DNA of 64,000 bases, taken from positions 62,001-126,000 of the forward strand of contig NZ_PQVF01000007.1 of the NCBI RefSeq assembly GCF_002920915.1, written 5' to 3'. Shown piece by piece: positions 44,097 through 51,673 of the stretch; within the stretch, counting starts at the first letter, position 1; every line of letters starts with the position of its first letter. Source of the DNA: Solitalea longa (GTDB lineage: Bacteria > Bacteroidota > Bacteroidia > Sphingobacteriales > Sphingobacteriaceae). Under the pieces are notes generated by a model. It was not told the origin of the DNA. It made no database searches and saw nothing but the letters and a program-made list of their open reading frames with translations. The position numbers and the translations under genes are program-made.

Positions 44097-44154
44097 ATGT
44101 GATTGATGGAGCTGGGGTATAAGTGTTATTAAATAATGAAAATGAATAGAAGAC

Positions 44155-45516
44155 ATGAAAACTAAAATCATAATTGCTGTTATTATATTTCTTGTTTTGG
44201 GATTGGTGGGGTGTGAAAAGGAATGGCTAGATGAGAAGTCGGATAAATCATTGGTGGTGCCGAGTTCGTTGGAGGATTTTCAAAAGTTGCTGGATTATTC
44301 GAGTCCGGTGATGAATGCGAATTTTATTTCACTGGGTGAAACGGGGGCTGATAATTACTATCTAAGTGACCAGACGCTGCAGTTTGCCTTAGCTCGTAAT
44401 CGTAATGCTTATCTATGGGCCAAAGAGATTTATGAGGGGCAAACGGAATATGACTGGAACTTTGCCTATCAACGGGTTCTTTATTGTAATACGGTGCTTG
44501 ATGGGTTAGGTAAGATTGCTGTAGATGAAAAGAATACCTTGTTGTTTGAGAATGTTAAGGGTAGTGCTCTTTTCTTTCGCGCTCTTACTTTTTATGATGT
44601 TGCCCAGGCTTTTGCTCCGGTGTACAAACAAAGTTCTGCAGCCACTGACCCTGGTATTCCCCTGCGACTAAAAGCGGATATTAATGAGGTGTCAACAAGG
44701 GCAAGTGTTAAGGAAACTTATGAACAGATTATCGCTGACCTTAAAAGTGCGATTGATCTTTTGCCTTTGACCCAGACTTATAAAACCCGACCTACAAAAG
44801 CTGCTGCAAATGGGCTGCTTGCGCGGGTTTACCTTTCTATGCAGGATTATAGCAATGCCTTTACTTATGCTGATGCTGCCTTGCAGCTTGACCAAACGCT
44901 CTTGGATTATAATCAGCTGGATTTTATTGGTTACAATCCTTTTTTACCTTATAATGAGGAAATGGTGTTTTACAGTGAGCTTTCATATAGTGATATTCTT
45001 TACCCTGATTATTTTATGGTGGATAGTAACCTGGTAAAAAGTTATTCAGCAAATGATTTGCGCTTTAAGGCTTTCTTTTCACAAAATACCAATGGTAGTT
45101 ATAGGTATATTGGAAGTTACAGTCCTCAGTATTTGTTTGCAGGTATTGCTAATGATGAATTGTTTTTGATTCATGCTGAATGCCATGCTCGATTGGGCAG
45201 AGTTACAGAATCAATGAATGATTTGAATACATTAATGAGGAAACGGTTCAAGTCTAGCAGTTTTGTTCCTTTTACATCTAATTCTGCAGAAGAAGCTTTG
45301 GAGTTGGTATTACAGGAGCGTAGGAAGGAACTAATCTTCCGTGGCTTGCGCTGGACGGATTTAAGGCGTTTGAACCTGGATGCTGCATATGCTAATACGT
45401 TAAAAAGGTACTATAAGGGTGAGTTTTATGAGTTGCTGCCGAATAGTGCCAGGTATATTTATCCTATTCCTGAGGATGTGATTGCTGCTTCTGGAATGAA
45501 GCAGAATGAAAGATGA
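44155..45516 (+). CDS. SusD/RagB-type nutrient-binding lipoprotein
   Basis: A 453-aa lipoprotein with lipobox Cys20 in 'GLVGCEKEW'. The N-terminal motif 'EWLDEKSDKSLVVPSSLEDF', TPR-like helices ('FRALTFYDVAQAFAPVY', 'AAANGLLARVYLSMQDYSNA') and the C-terminal RagB block 'ALELVLQERRKELIFRGLRW' with 'TDLRRLN' are typical. It binds substrate at the cell surface as the lid of SusC. It is separated from its SusC by repeats B4, B5 and A5. It ends at the terminator at 45549-45576. Confidence 0.93.
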   Translation: MKTKIIIAVIIFLVLGLVGCEKEWLDEKSDKSLVVPSSLEDFQKLLDYSSPVMNANFISLGETGADNYYLSDQTLQFALARNRNAYLWAKEIYEGQTEYDWNFAYQRVLYCNTVLDGLGKIAVDEKNTLLFENVKGSALFFRALTFYDVAQAFAPVYKQSSAATDPGIPLRLKADINEVSTRASVKETYEQIIADLKSAIDLLPLTQTYKTRPTKAAANGLLARVYLSMQDYSNAFTYADAALQLDQTLLDYNQLDFIGYNPFLPYNEEMVFYSELSYSDILYPDYFMVDSNLVKSYSANDLRFKAFFSQNTNGSYRYIGSYSPQYLFAGIANDELFLIHAECHARLGRVTESMNDLNTLMRKRFKSSSFVPFTSNSAEEALELVLQERRKELIFRGLRWTDLRRLNLDAAYANTLKRYYKGEFYELLPNSARYIYPIPEDVIAASGMKQNER

Positions 45517-45548
45517 TCTTTCTTTTATTTTTTAAGTTTTGATTTAGG

Positions 45549-45576
45549 AGCCGAACAGGGATGTTCGGCTTTTTTG
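45549..45576 (+). terminator. Rho-independent terminator after SusD
   Basis: AGCCGAAC (45549-45556) pairs with GTTCGGCT (45563-45570), followed by a T-run. Confidence 0.92.
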
Positions 45577-45612
45577 AGTTTTGTTTGATGAAGAGGAAGT
45601 GCTTGATCGTTC

Positions 45613-45755
45613 GGATGGTCGGCCTCATAGCCGGCCGAGGGCTTAGGTACTTTTTTCTTGACAAAAAAGTACCCAAAAAGTCAAGACAAAACGAAGCTTC
45701 CTCCCGCAAGGCCTACGCGTGGCCCGCCGTTTTGTCTTCCCAGCGCACAAGTGTT
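45613..45755 (+). repeat. Family A structured repeat, copy A6
   Basis: Hairpins CGGCC…GGCCG, GGTACTTTTTT…AAAAAAGTACC and AGACAAAACG…CGTTTTGTCT. It runs directly into the right half of a family B element (45756-45796). Confidence 0.92.
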
Positions 45756-45796
45756 TGACCAGAATTGTCCAAGGTTTCTTACGGGAATATTGAATG
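45756..45796 (+). repeat. Family B right-half fragment fused to A6
   Basis: It matches the B end (…GAATTG, CCAAGGTTTCTTACG, then GAATATTGAATGG) without a left half. Confidence 0.75.
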
Positions 45797-45900
45797 GTTT
45801 TGCTTAAATGAATGGTATAGCAAAGTAGGTTATGATGGTAGGCCTCATAGCTCCCGATAGATCGGGATAGACTCTCGAACGCCTAGATCCTTTTTTTCAT
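45797..45900 (+). repeat. Family A left-half fragment, copy A7 (with inserted hairpin)
   Basis: It shares the 35-bp leader of A5, then CCTCATAGCTCCCGAT with an inserted CCCGAT…ATCGGG hairpin also present in A8. It ends in a T-run instead of the full second hairpin. Confidence 0.8.
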
Positions 45901-45933
45901 AGAAAGTAAAGATATATGAATATGAATGTTGTT

Positions 45934-46045
45934 GCCTTCCGCGGTCAGGCAAACCGAATATTCACAACGGAACTGCGTCCAATTCCCCTCTAGGCCATAC
46001 AGCACTGGCCTGAATTGGCCAAGGTTCCTTATGTGAATATTGAAT
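45934..46045 (+). repeat. Family B structured repeat, copy B6
   Basis: Outer stem AATATTCACA…TGTGAATATT, inner CCAATTC…GAATTGG, first hairpin GCCT…AGGC. A short further B-like start is at 46129-46150. These fill the 659-bp gap 45517-46175, where no gene is seen. Confidence 0.92.
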
Positions 46046-46175
46046 GATGGTGCTTTTTTTGAATGCGATGTGTTAGTTGTTCTAATAATCTTAATGGATA
46101 GGTAAAGATTTTCTAGTATAAAAGTTTTTTCCTTTCACGGTTAGGCAAGGTAGGCTTTAGAGTTATGTGGCATCG

Positions 46176-47219
46176 CTAAGGTTTTATGATTGTATAGAGG
46201 ACTATTGTGTTGGGGTAGAGGGTGATGATTTTGTTTTGGTGGATGTAGAAGGAGATTAATCGTTTTCCGTTTTTGTTGGGTATGTGGAAGCTGCCTTGGT
46301 AGGCTCCGGTTGTTTTGTTGTACATATCGATGGTTGAATTTTGGAGGAAGGTTGCTTTGTTTTCATTATCGGATTTTAAGAGAGAGTGAACATATAATCG
46401 GTCTTTATAAATGGTTGCTGTTGCGTTTACATAGGTCGGAGGGGCGCTTAGGTTGTATACGGTTTTGTTGCCATCGGTCTTTTTTGTGAATTTTATTTGT
46501 GAAGTAGTACAGGTATCGATGGTATGAAAGCTGGCCATGGTGTTTAAGTTGTTATCAAGTTTTTGTACCCCATTTTTATAATAGTGGATGTAATAAAGGT
46601 TTAACTGTTCATCTGATATAATTCTTCCATCATTTGAAAAACCTCCATCATCGATTGATGCAAATAAGGATTTATTTTCTGCTTCGTTTTTACCTGATAT
46701 GAAGTTATACTTTTTCATCACCTGGCGTTTACTCTTAGGATCAGTTGTTTTTAGGATACCCGTTTGATTGGATATAACAATTCCTTTGGTAAAATAGAAG
46801 GGAAGGCTTTTGAAAGAAACCTGGTTTGATAAAAGGTTATAGGTAATTAGGCCTGGAACGTTTCCGCCAAGAATATGGATTTGGTTGTTTTTGATGTATG
46901 TCCAATAGGCGGGAGCAAGGTTATTTAATTGGGGGAGTTTGATGGTTAACGTATCAGGATTGTCAAGTAAACTATCGGTTATGAGAAAAGTACCGGGTTC
47001 GTTTGTTTTGAAGTATAGCTTATTGTTATAGGAGCCTACTAATTGATCATATAGATCACTAAATTGAATTTCCTTTTCTTCTTTCAGTTTTATATGTAGG
47101 AACACTCTGTTGAAACCATTATTTTTTTCGTTTTTGTTAGTTAACTGGTACAAAATAAAAATTGAACTAATGGCTGTAACTATTGTCAGGAGAATTGACA
47201 GGGTTGTATTGTGTTTCAT
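46176..47219 (-). CDS. Anchored extracytoplasmic protein, possibly a beta-propeller
   Basis: The frame extends to 47345, but the ATG at 47217-47219 starts a clear membrane anchor ('MKHNTTLSILLTIVTAISSI'), giving 347 aa. The upstream extension would overlap the Cys-rich peptide gene and is rejected. The remaining sequence has repeated beta segments ('YWTYIKNNQIHILGGNVPGL', 'LYYIHYYKNGVQKLDN') compatible with a six-bladed propeller. I do not recognise the family. The 3' part uses C-ending codons heavily, unlike most of the window. It is the last gene of the 48021-46176 group. Confidence 0.65.
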   Translation of the reverse strand: MKHNTTLSILLTIVTAISSIFILYQLTNKNEKNNGFNRVFLHIKLKEEKEIQFSDLYDQLVGSYNNKLYFKTNEPGTFLITDSLLDNPDTLTIKLPQLNNLAPAYWTYIKNNQIHILGGNVPGLITYNLLSNQVSFKSLPFYFTKGIVISNQTGILKTTDPKSKRQVMKKYNFISGKNEAENKSLFASIDDGGFSNDGRIISDEQLNLYYIHYYKNGVQKLDNNLNTMASFHTIDTCTTSQIKFTKKTDGNKTVYNLSAPPTYVNATATIYKDRLYVHSLLKSDNENKATFLQNSTIDMYNKTTGAYQGSFHIPNKNGKRLISFYIHQNKIITLYPNTIVLYTIIKP

Positions 47220-47246
47220 GGGTTTAGCAATTAGATAATAATAAAA

Positions 47247-47278
47247 GTACAGGAGCCTCTCACTCCAAGCTCCTGTAC
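47247..47278 (-). terminator. Terminator-like hairpin inside the operon, between the peptide gene and the propeller-like gene
   Basis: GTACAGGAGC (47247-47256) pairs perfectly with GCTCCTGTAC (47269-47278). On the minus strand it is followed by TTTTATTATT. It lies in the 68-bp gap, so it would reduce expression of the downstream gene relative to the peptide. Confidence 0.8.
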
Positions 47279-47287
47279 CAACTCCAA

Positions 47288-47485
47288 TTAAGGTTGAACT
47301 CTGAAGACGGTTTGAGTTCCCTGAGGTGTGGTGATGTAACAACATTCAACGGCACCGCCATTACAATTTGCCGGTTTTACATTGTTTGGACATTGGTCTA
47401 ACAATGCTTTTCCGCTGGTTGCAAATGCGGAACCAATGCCAACTACCATTGCCGCTCCGGCAAGTGTGATCTTTAAATTTTTCAT
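47288..47485 (-). CDS. Small Cys-rich exported peptide (DUF6520-like)
   Basis: A 65-aa protein: a signal peptide 'MKNLKITLAGAAMVVGIGSA', then a ~42-aa mature part with four cysteines ('DQCPNNVKPANCNGG' and 'AVECCYITTP'). Size and layout match DUF6520-type proteins of Bacteroidota, recalled from memory. It sits just below a MauE-like membrane protein, a family linked to disulfide chemistry in the periplasm, so its cysteines may be its substrate. A terminator-like hairpin follows directly, suggesting high expression. Confidence 0.75.
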   Translation of the reverse strand: MKNLKITLAGAAMVVGIGSAFATSGKALLDQCPNNVKPANCNGGAVECCYITTPQGTQTVFRVQP

Positions 47486-47598
47486 GCTATTGATGCTTTT
47501 ATACTCTTAAAAAGCAATAAAAACTCTTAATGAAAATTTATGCTTACTCTTTTCACAGGTTTTCAGCTTTTCCCTGATTGGCCAATATTTTTGATTTT

Positions 47599-48021
47599 TC
47601 AAACTAAACTTTTTCTTAAGGAAGCGGAGAGGAGGATACCTGTAATGGATAGGAGGATGAAGAAGAAGTTTAAAAGAATGTGTTGATTCCATGATAGTTG
47701 AGAGATTACGCCCCCGCAACTGCAAGGCACATAAGTGCTGTAATTAATCGTAATAATTAAGTAGGCAGTAAATGAAGTTAGGAGGAAAAGCGATAGAATA
47801 AATCCGGTATGTGAGGTTTTTGAATAAAGCAATAATGAACAGATAAAAAGCTCAATACTTGGGACTCCAATGGCTAACAGTTTGGCAACTGCGTGTAGCA
47901 TTGGCGATTTACTGAGCTCTTGTTGGAAATCATGAATCTCGACCAGTTTACTAATTGCTGCATAGAGAAACAGAACAATCAGGAATGCTTTGATAATTTC
48001 GATGGTTAGTTGCTTTTTCAT
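47599..48021 (-). CDS. MauE/DoxX-like redox-associated membrane protein
   Basis: A 140-aa protein with four predicted membrane helices (about 8-25, 45-68, 73-93, 117-135). The motif 'PCSCGGVISQLSWNQHILL' (C100 and C102) between helices 3 and 4 is typical of MauE/DoxX-like proteins, which resemble the membrane part of disulfide-forming systems. In methylotrophs MauE is needed to mature methylamine dehydrogenase with its many disulfides. No mau genes are here. It is followed by a Cys-rich exported peptide, which may be its client. Confidence 0.82.
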   Translation of the reverse strand: MKKQLTIEIIKAFLIVLFLYAAISKLVEIHDFQQELSKSPMLHAVAKLLAIGVPSIELFICSLLLYSKTSHTGFILSLFLLTSFTAYLIITINYSTYVPCSCGGVISQLSWNQHILLNFFFILLSITGILLSASLRKSLV

Positions 48022-48134
48022 CGCTTGATAATTAACGATTTAAAGTTAACAGACTGGGTTGTTGGGGCATTTATACTTTTGTCAATAAATAAAATGCTAA
48101 TTATCAATAAATAAAGTATCGAATAACAAAAAAG

Positions 48135-48701
48135 CTAATGCTTTTTAGCCCTGTATCTACTTAATGTTTCCTTGGTAATGCCTAAATAGGAGGATATGTT
48201 TTGTAATGCAGATTTGCGGATAACATCGGGAAATTGGGCTTCTAGTTTTTTATAACGCTCTTCTCCTTTTAGCGTTTGAAAATCGCGGATCCTTTCTTCA
48301 TAAAACTCATAGCGCATTGCAACTAACCTTCTTTCAACTTCTTTAGCAGCTTCGAATAATTCGTTAATTTCATTCAAATCTTCATAATCCAATGAGTAGA
48401 GAGTGCTATTTTCTCCCATTTCAATGTATTCGGTGCTTCTAGCTACATTCATAAAATCAGAGGCGGTAAATAGAAAGTCGCCTTTTTGCCAAAATCTACT
48501 AGTGAATTTTTGACCTTCTTTGAAATAATAATTGACAGCAAATCCTTCTTCAATAAAGTAGACTTTTTCGATTTTCTGACCTTCCCTAATTAAAATCTGA
48601 TTTTTTAAATAATACTCTTTTCGAATCACATTTCTAAGTTGTTTTTCATAATCAGAAGAAACTGTGGTTAATGCAGCTAACGCTTTAATTAATGCTTCCA
48701 T
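48135..48701 (-). CDS. Crp/Fnr family transcriptional regulator
   Basis: A 188-aa protein. Residues 15-115 form a cyclic-nucleotide-binding-like beta-barrel ('KNQILIREGQKIEKVYFIEE', 'FWQKGDFLFTASDF'). The C-terminal HTH includes 'ISSYLGITKETLSRYRAKK'. It has no Fnr-type cysteine cluster, so oxygen sensing by an iron-sulfur cluster is unlikely. It stands 114 bp upstream of the MauE-like gene on the same strand and may control that group. Many Bacteroidota carry numerous such regulators with unknown ligands. Confidence 0.87.
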   Translation of the reverse strand: MEALIKALAALTTVSSDYEKQLRNVIRKEYYLKNQILIREGQKIEKVYFIEEGFAVNYYFKEGQKFTSRFWQKGDFLFTASDFMNVARSTEYIEMGENSTLYSLDYEDLNEINELFEAAKEVERRLVAMRYEFYEERIRDFQTLKGEERYKKLEAQFPDVIRKSALQNISSYLGITKETLSRYRAKKH

Positions 48702-48921
48702 GGCAACTATAAATAAAATTTTTAGATAGACAGGCGACCAAACTAAGGCATTAAATTATTCTTAACAATTTCTTAATCATTTTTTGATATTTATCAAATA
48801 GTTAACTAGTGTACAATTGGGTTTTGTATGGGCGTTTTTATACCAGTTTTAAAATTAAATTTGACGTTTAATCAGAAGTGATTTATTGGTCTTAATTTTT
48901 TGATATCTAGGTTGTGTTTTT

Positions 48922-49060
48922 ATGGCCGGCCTCATAGCTCCTGATAAATCGGGATAGACTGGCCTAGTTTAGATACTTTATTCACAGATGCTTTTTCTTG
49001 ACAAAACCCAAAAAAGTCAAGATATCCCGATTTAACTGGACCCATTCAAGGCCGGCATAA
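48922..49060 (+). repeat. Family A degenerate copy, A8
   Basis: It begins like A7 (GGCCGGCCTCATAGCTCCTGAT with an inserted CCTGAT…ATCGGG hairpin) and keeps TTTTTCTTGACAAAA and CCAAAAAAGTCAAGA, but the last third has decayed. The 655-bp gap 48702-49356 otherwise holds only the hairpin at 49259-49275. Confidence 0.75.
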
Positions 49061-49258
49061 ACCATATTGATAAGTTAATAATGAATGAAAACCATTATCC
49101 CATATTTAATGTTAGGTTAAATGAGGCGAAAAAGAATTTGTTGTTAATTATAAATCCTACATATTTGTGTTGAACAAAGAGGTTTACCGCAGTTAGCTGA
49201 AGTAGTTCACTGACAGACTTGTATCGATCTCTATCAATTTAATAAAACGTATTATATT

Positions 49259-49278
49259 AACCCCTATAAGGGGTTTTT
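49259..49278 (+). terminator. Short hairpin with T-run upstream of the sigma factor gene
   Basis: AACCCCT (49259-49265) pairs with AGGGGTT (49269-49275), followed by TTT. No gene ends just upstream, so it could be an orphan terminator or an attenuator. Confidence 0.55.
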
Positions 49279-49356
49279 CATTAATGGTATGCTTTAACAG
49301 GTATAACAACCATTTTTCAGAACATAAACCAAGAAATTGAGCTTTTTCAAAATTGC

Positions 49357-49887
49357 ATGGATGATAGCTTTATACTAGAACAGTTGTTTGCGGATGAGGC
49401 AAAAGGTTTTAAAAGTTTATTTGATAATTACTATAAACCCCTTTGTTTACAAGCTTTCCTCATGTTAAATGACGAGGGGGAGGCGCAAGATATTGTGCAA
49501 GCGTTTTTTGTTAAACTGTGGCAAGAAAAGCAATATCTTCAAATTAACACCTCCTTAAAATCATACCTGAAATCAGCCATCAGAAATACTTGCTTAAATC
49601 GAATTAAGCAAAGAAAACTTTTCAAAGAAGGTGAATTGGAAGAAGCCTACATAGTTGTTGATGAATCTGCTGAAAAACTATTAGAAAATAAAGAACTTCA
49701 ATATCAGATGGATAAAGCGCTAAATACCTTGCCGGAGCAGTGCAGAGCAGTGTTTACATCGGTTGCACTTGATAACAAAAAATATCAGGAAGCTGCCGAT
49801 GAAATGGGGATCAGCATAAACACCGTAAAAACTCAGCTCAAAAGAGCTTTTTTGAAAATGCGCGAACAAATGGTAGAATTTAAATAA
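49357..49887 (+). CDS. ECF RNA polymerase sigma-70 factor
   Basis: A 176-aa sigma factor of the Bacteroidota FecI-like group. Region 2 is about residues 20-85 ('YKPLCLQAFLMLNDEGEAQD', 'VQAFFVKLWQEKQYLQI'). Region 4 is about 120-172 with the HTH 'KYQEAADEMGISINTVKTQL'. It is followed 66 bp later by FecR and then a SusC with an STN domain, the standard cell-surface signalling arrangement. It should transcribe the downstream SusC/D locus when released by FecR. Confidence 0.93.
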   Translation: MDDSFILEQLFADEAKGFKSLFDNYYKPLCLQAFLMLNDEGEAQDIVQAFFVKLWQEKQYLQINTSLKSYLKSAIRNTCLNRIKQRKLFKEGELEEAYIVVDESAEKLLENKELQYQMDKALNTLPEQCRAVFTSVALDNKKYQEAADEMGISINTVKTQLKRAFLKMREQMVEFK

Positions 49888-49953
49888 TAATTTACAATCT
49901 TCTGTCACCCATTTTTACGTTTAAATTGTCAATCTAATACTAAAAGATGCATA

Positions 49954-51114
49954 ATGCATAACCTACCGGACGAACATATTGAACAATTATTCCTCGATCA
50001 CTTGAGTGGAAATATTTCTACCCAGGATGAAGAACTATTGATGCAATTAATAAGTGAGGATAAGCCCATTGCAGAACTGTATGCGAGTTATAAAGAATCG
50101 TATCAGACAGCTAAGGCAAGTTTGTTTTTGCATCGTATTGACCAAAGCTCTGCTTGGGACAACATAAGTCAAAAAATAAAGGAACCTGTAAAACCAGCTT
50201 CAGCCCCTAAAATAATCCCATTTAAAAAATGGCTGGTGGCGGCCTCCATCTTATTGCCCTTAGTCATGGTTTCTATTTTTGTCGCAAAAAACTATTTTTC
50301 AAATAAACAACAACCCCAACTCACTTATAAAAATGAAAAAGTAAAACTCTTTTTAGCATCCGGAGAATCAATTGCTTTAGATCGTACTGCTAAAAGCAAA
50401 ACGGTAAACACAAATATGGCTGTTTTGCACAATGAGCAAGGGACACTGCAATATGAGCTAAAGGATCAGAAAGAGGCATTGAGTTATAACACCCTGGTGG
50501 TTCCACGAACTAAAGATTATAAAATCAAATTATCTGATGGTACTGAGGTTTGGCTTAATTCTGATTCGGAATTAAAATTCCCTTTGGAGTTTAGCGCAGA
50601 TCAACGGGTGGTTTACTTAAAAGGTGAGGCCTTTTTTAAAGTAGCGAAGAACCCGAAGAAACCATTTATTGTTAAAGTGAGTGAATCATTGGATGTTCAG
50701 GTGCTGGGAACTTCTTTCAACGTAAATAGTTATGCTAGTAGTGCCATAAAGGTTGCATTGGTGGAAGGCTCAGTTAAATTAAATTCAAAGGGCGACGAAT
50801 CATTACTGAAACCAGGATTTATGGCCACTTATTCTCCTGCTAGCGGATTCTCACAAAGTACATTTGATGAACAACAAGTGCTTTCATGGATGCAAGGAAT
50901 ATACTTCTTCAACAATGCGGATCTGAGTGAGATTAATGAAATTGTCCAACGCTGGTATGATGTAAAAATTATGGCTGAATCGGGTGCTGACATTAGTATT
51001 TCAGGCGCTATTGAAAAAGGTAAACCGCTTGAGCAGTTTTTGCAGAATTTATCCGCCACCTCTCAATTAAAGTACAAAGTAACAGAGAACAACATTATTA
51101 TGCTCCATAAATAG
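49954..51114 (+). CDS. FecR-family anti-sigma factor
   Basis: A 386-aa protein. The N-terminal cytoplasmic region (1-85) includes 'QLFLDHLSGNISTQDEELL'. One membrane helix lies at about 89-108 ('WLVAASILLPLVMVSIFVA'). The periplasmic FecR domain is at about 175-280 ('LVVPRTKDYKIKLSDGTEVW' and 'FFKVAKNPKKPFIVKV'), with a DUF4974 C-terminus ('LSEINEIVQRWYDVKI'). It binds the sigma factor encoded just upstream and receives the signal from the STN domain of the SusC at 51674. Confidence 0.95.
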   Translation: MHNLPDEHIEQLFLDHLSGNISTQDEELLMQLISEDKPIAELYASYKESYQTAKASLFLHRIDQSSAWDNISQKIKEPVKPASAPKIIPFKKWLVAASILLPLVMVSIFVAKNYFSNKQQPQLTYKNEKVKLFLASGESIALDRTAKSKTVNTNMAVLHNEQGTLQYELKDQKEALSYNTLVVPRTKDYKIKLSDGTEVWLNSDSELKFPLEFSADQRVVYLKGEAFFKVAKNPKKPFIVKVSESLDVQVLGTSFNVNSYASSAIKVALVEGSVKLNSKGDESLLKPGFMATYSPASGFSQSTFDEQQVLSWMQGIYFFNNADLSEINEIVQRWYDVKIMAESGADISISGAIEKGKPLEQFLQNLSATSQLKYKVTENNIIMLHK

Positions 51115-51237
51115 AAAAGCCTGCTTTCTTAAAGTAAAACAACTATTCCTTTCGCCCGACTTATACAAATGGTTTTTTATAAACGGAATTACCACAATGG
51201 AAGGATGTAAGATTTTCTTCATATAATAATCATAATA

Positions 51238-51275
51238 ACAAAGGCCCTCACTCAACAGCAGGGCCTTTGTTATTA
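51238..51275 (+). terminator. Rho-independent terminator after fecR
   Basis: The 11-bp arms at 51238-51248 and 51260-51270 pair perfectly (ACAAAGGCCCT with AGGGCCTTTGT). The T-run is weak. The rest of the 559-bp gap 51115-51673, which must hold the SusC promoter, shows no further feature I can support. Confidence 0.85.
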
Positions 51276-51673
51276 CAATGGTTTACAAGCAGTTATTAAC
51301 CATAAAAATCTATTCCAAACTTCTCTCAATACTATTTATAATACTTCTAATACAAATCGACCTTTTTGTAGCAAGAAAGTAGCACTAAGCCTGGATGCAA
51401 CAGGCGCACTGTAGTGATGTTGTAGCAACGAATTATCCATTATTAATCACAAAAAAAGTGCTTATTTATTGTGTATTAATGACTTAAATAAACCAAATCT
51501 ATTAACTGACATAATCAGAAGATCTCGTCATACTTATCAATACCAATGCTCATTAACCGACAGATTTTGTATTGAATAAAAAAAGTACAAATAAAAAAAA
51601 ATGTTGTCACCCGATTGCCAAATTTTATTGTCTTAATACGTAAATGAGCAAAATTTAACCCAAGTAACCGATT

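Noticed and set aside
45561-45758. Small open frames inside family A repeats (also 38240-38446 and 26581-26766) with similar predicted peptides
   Set aside because: The reading frame is not kept between copies: A1 and A5 are shifted relative to A3 and A6, while hairpin arms are kept. The conservation is structural, not coding.
47220-47345. N-terminal extension of the propeller-like protein to 389 aa
   Set aside because: It would overlap the Cys-rich peptide gene and the hairpin, and a clean signal-anchor start exists at 47219.
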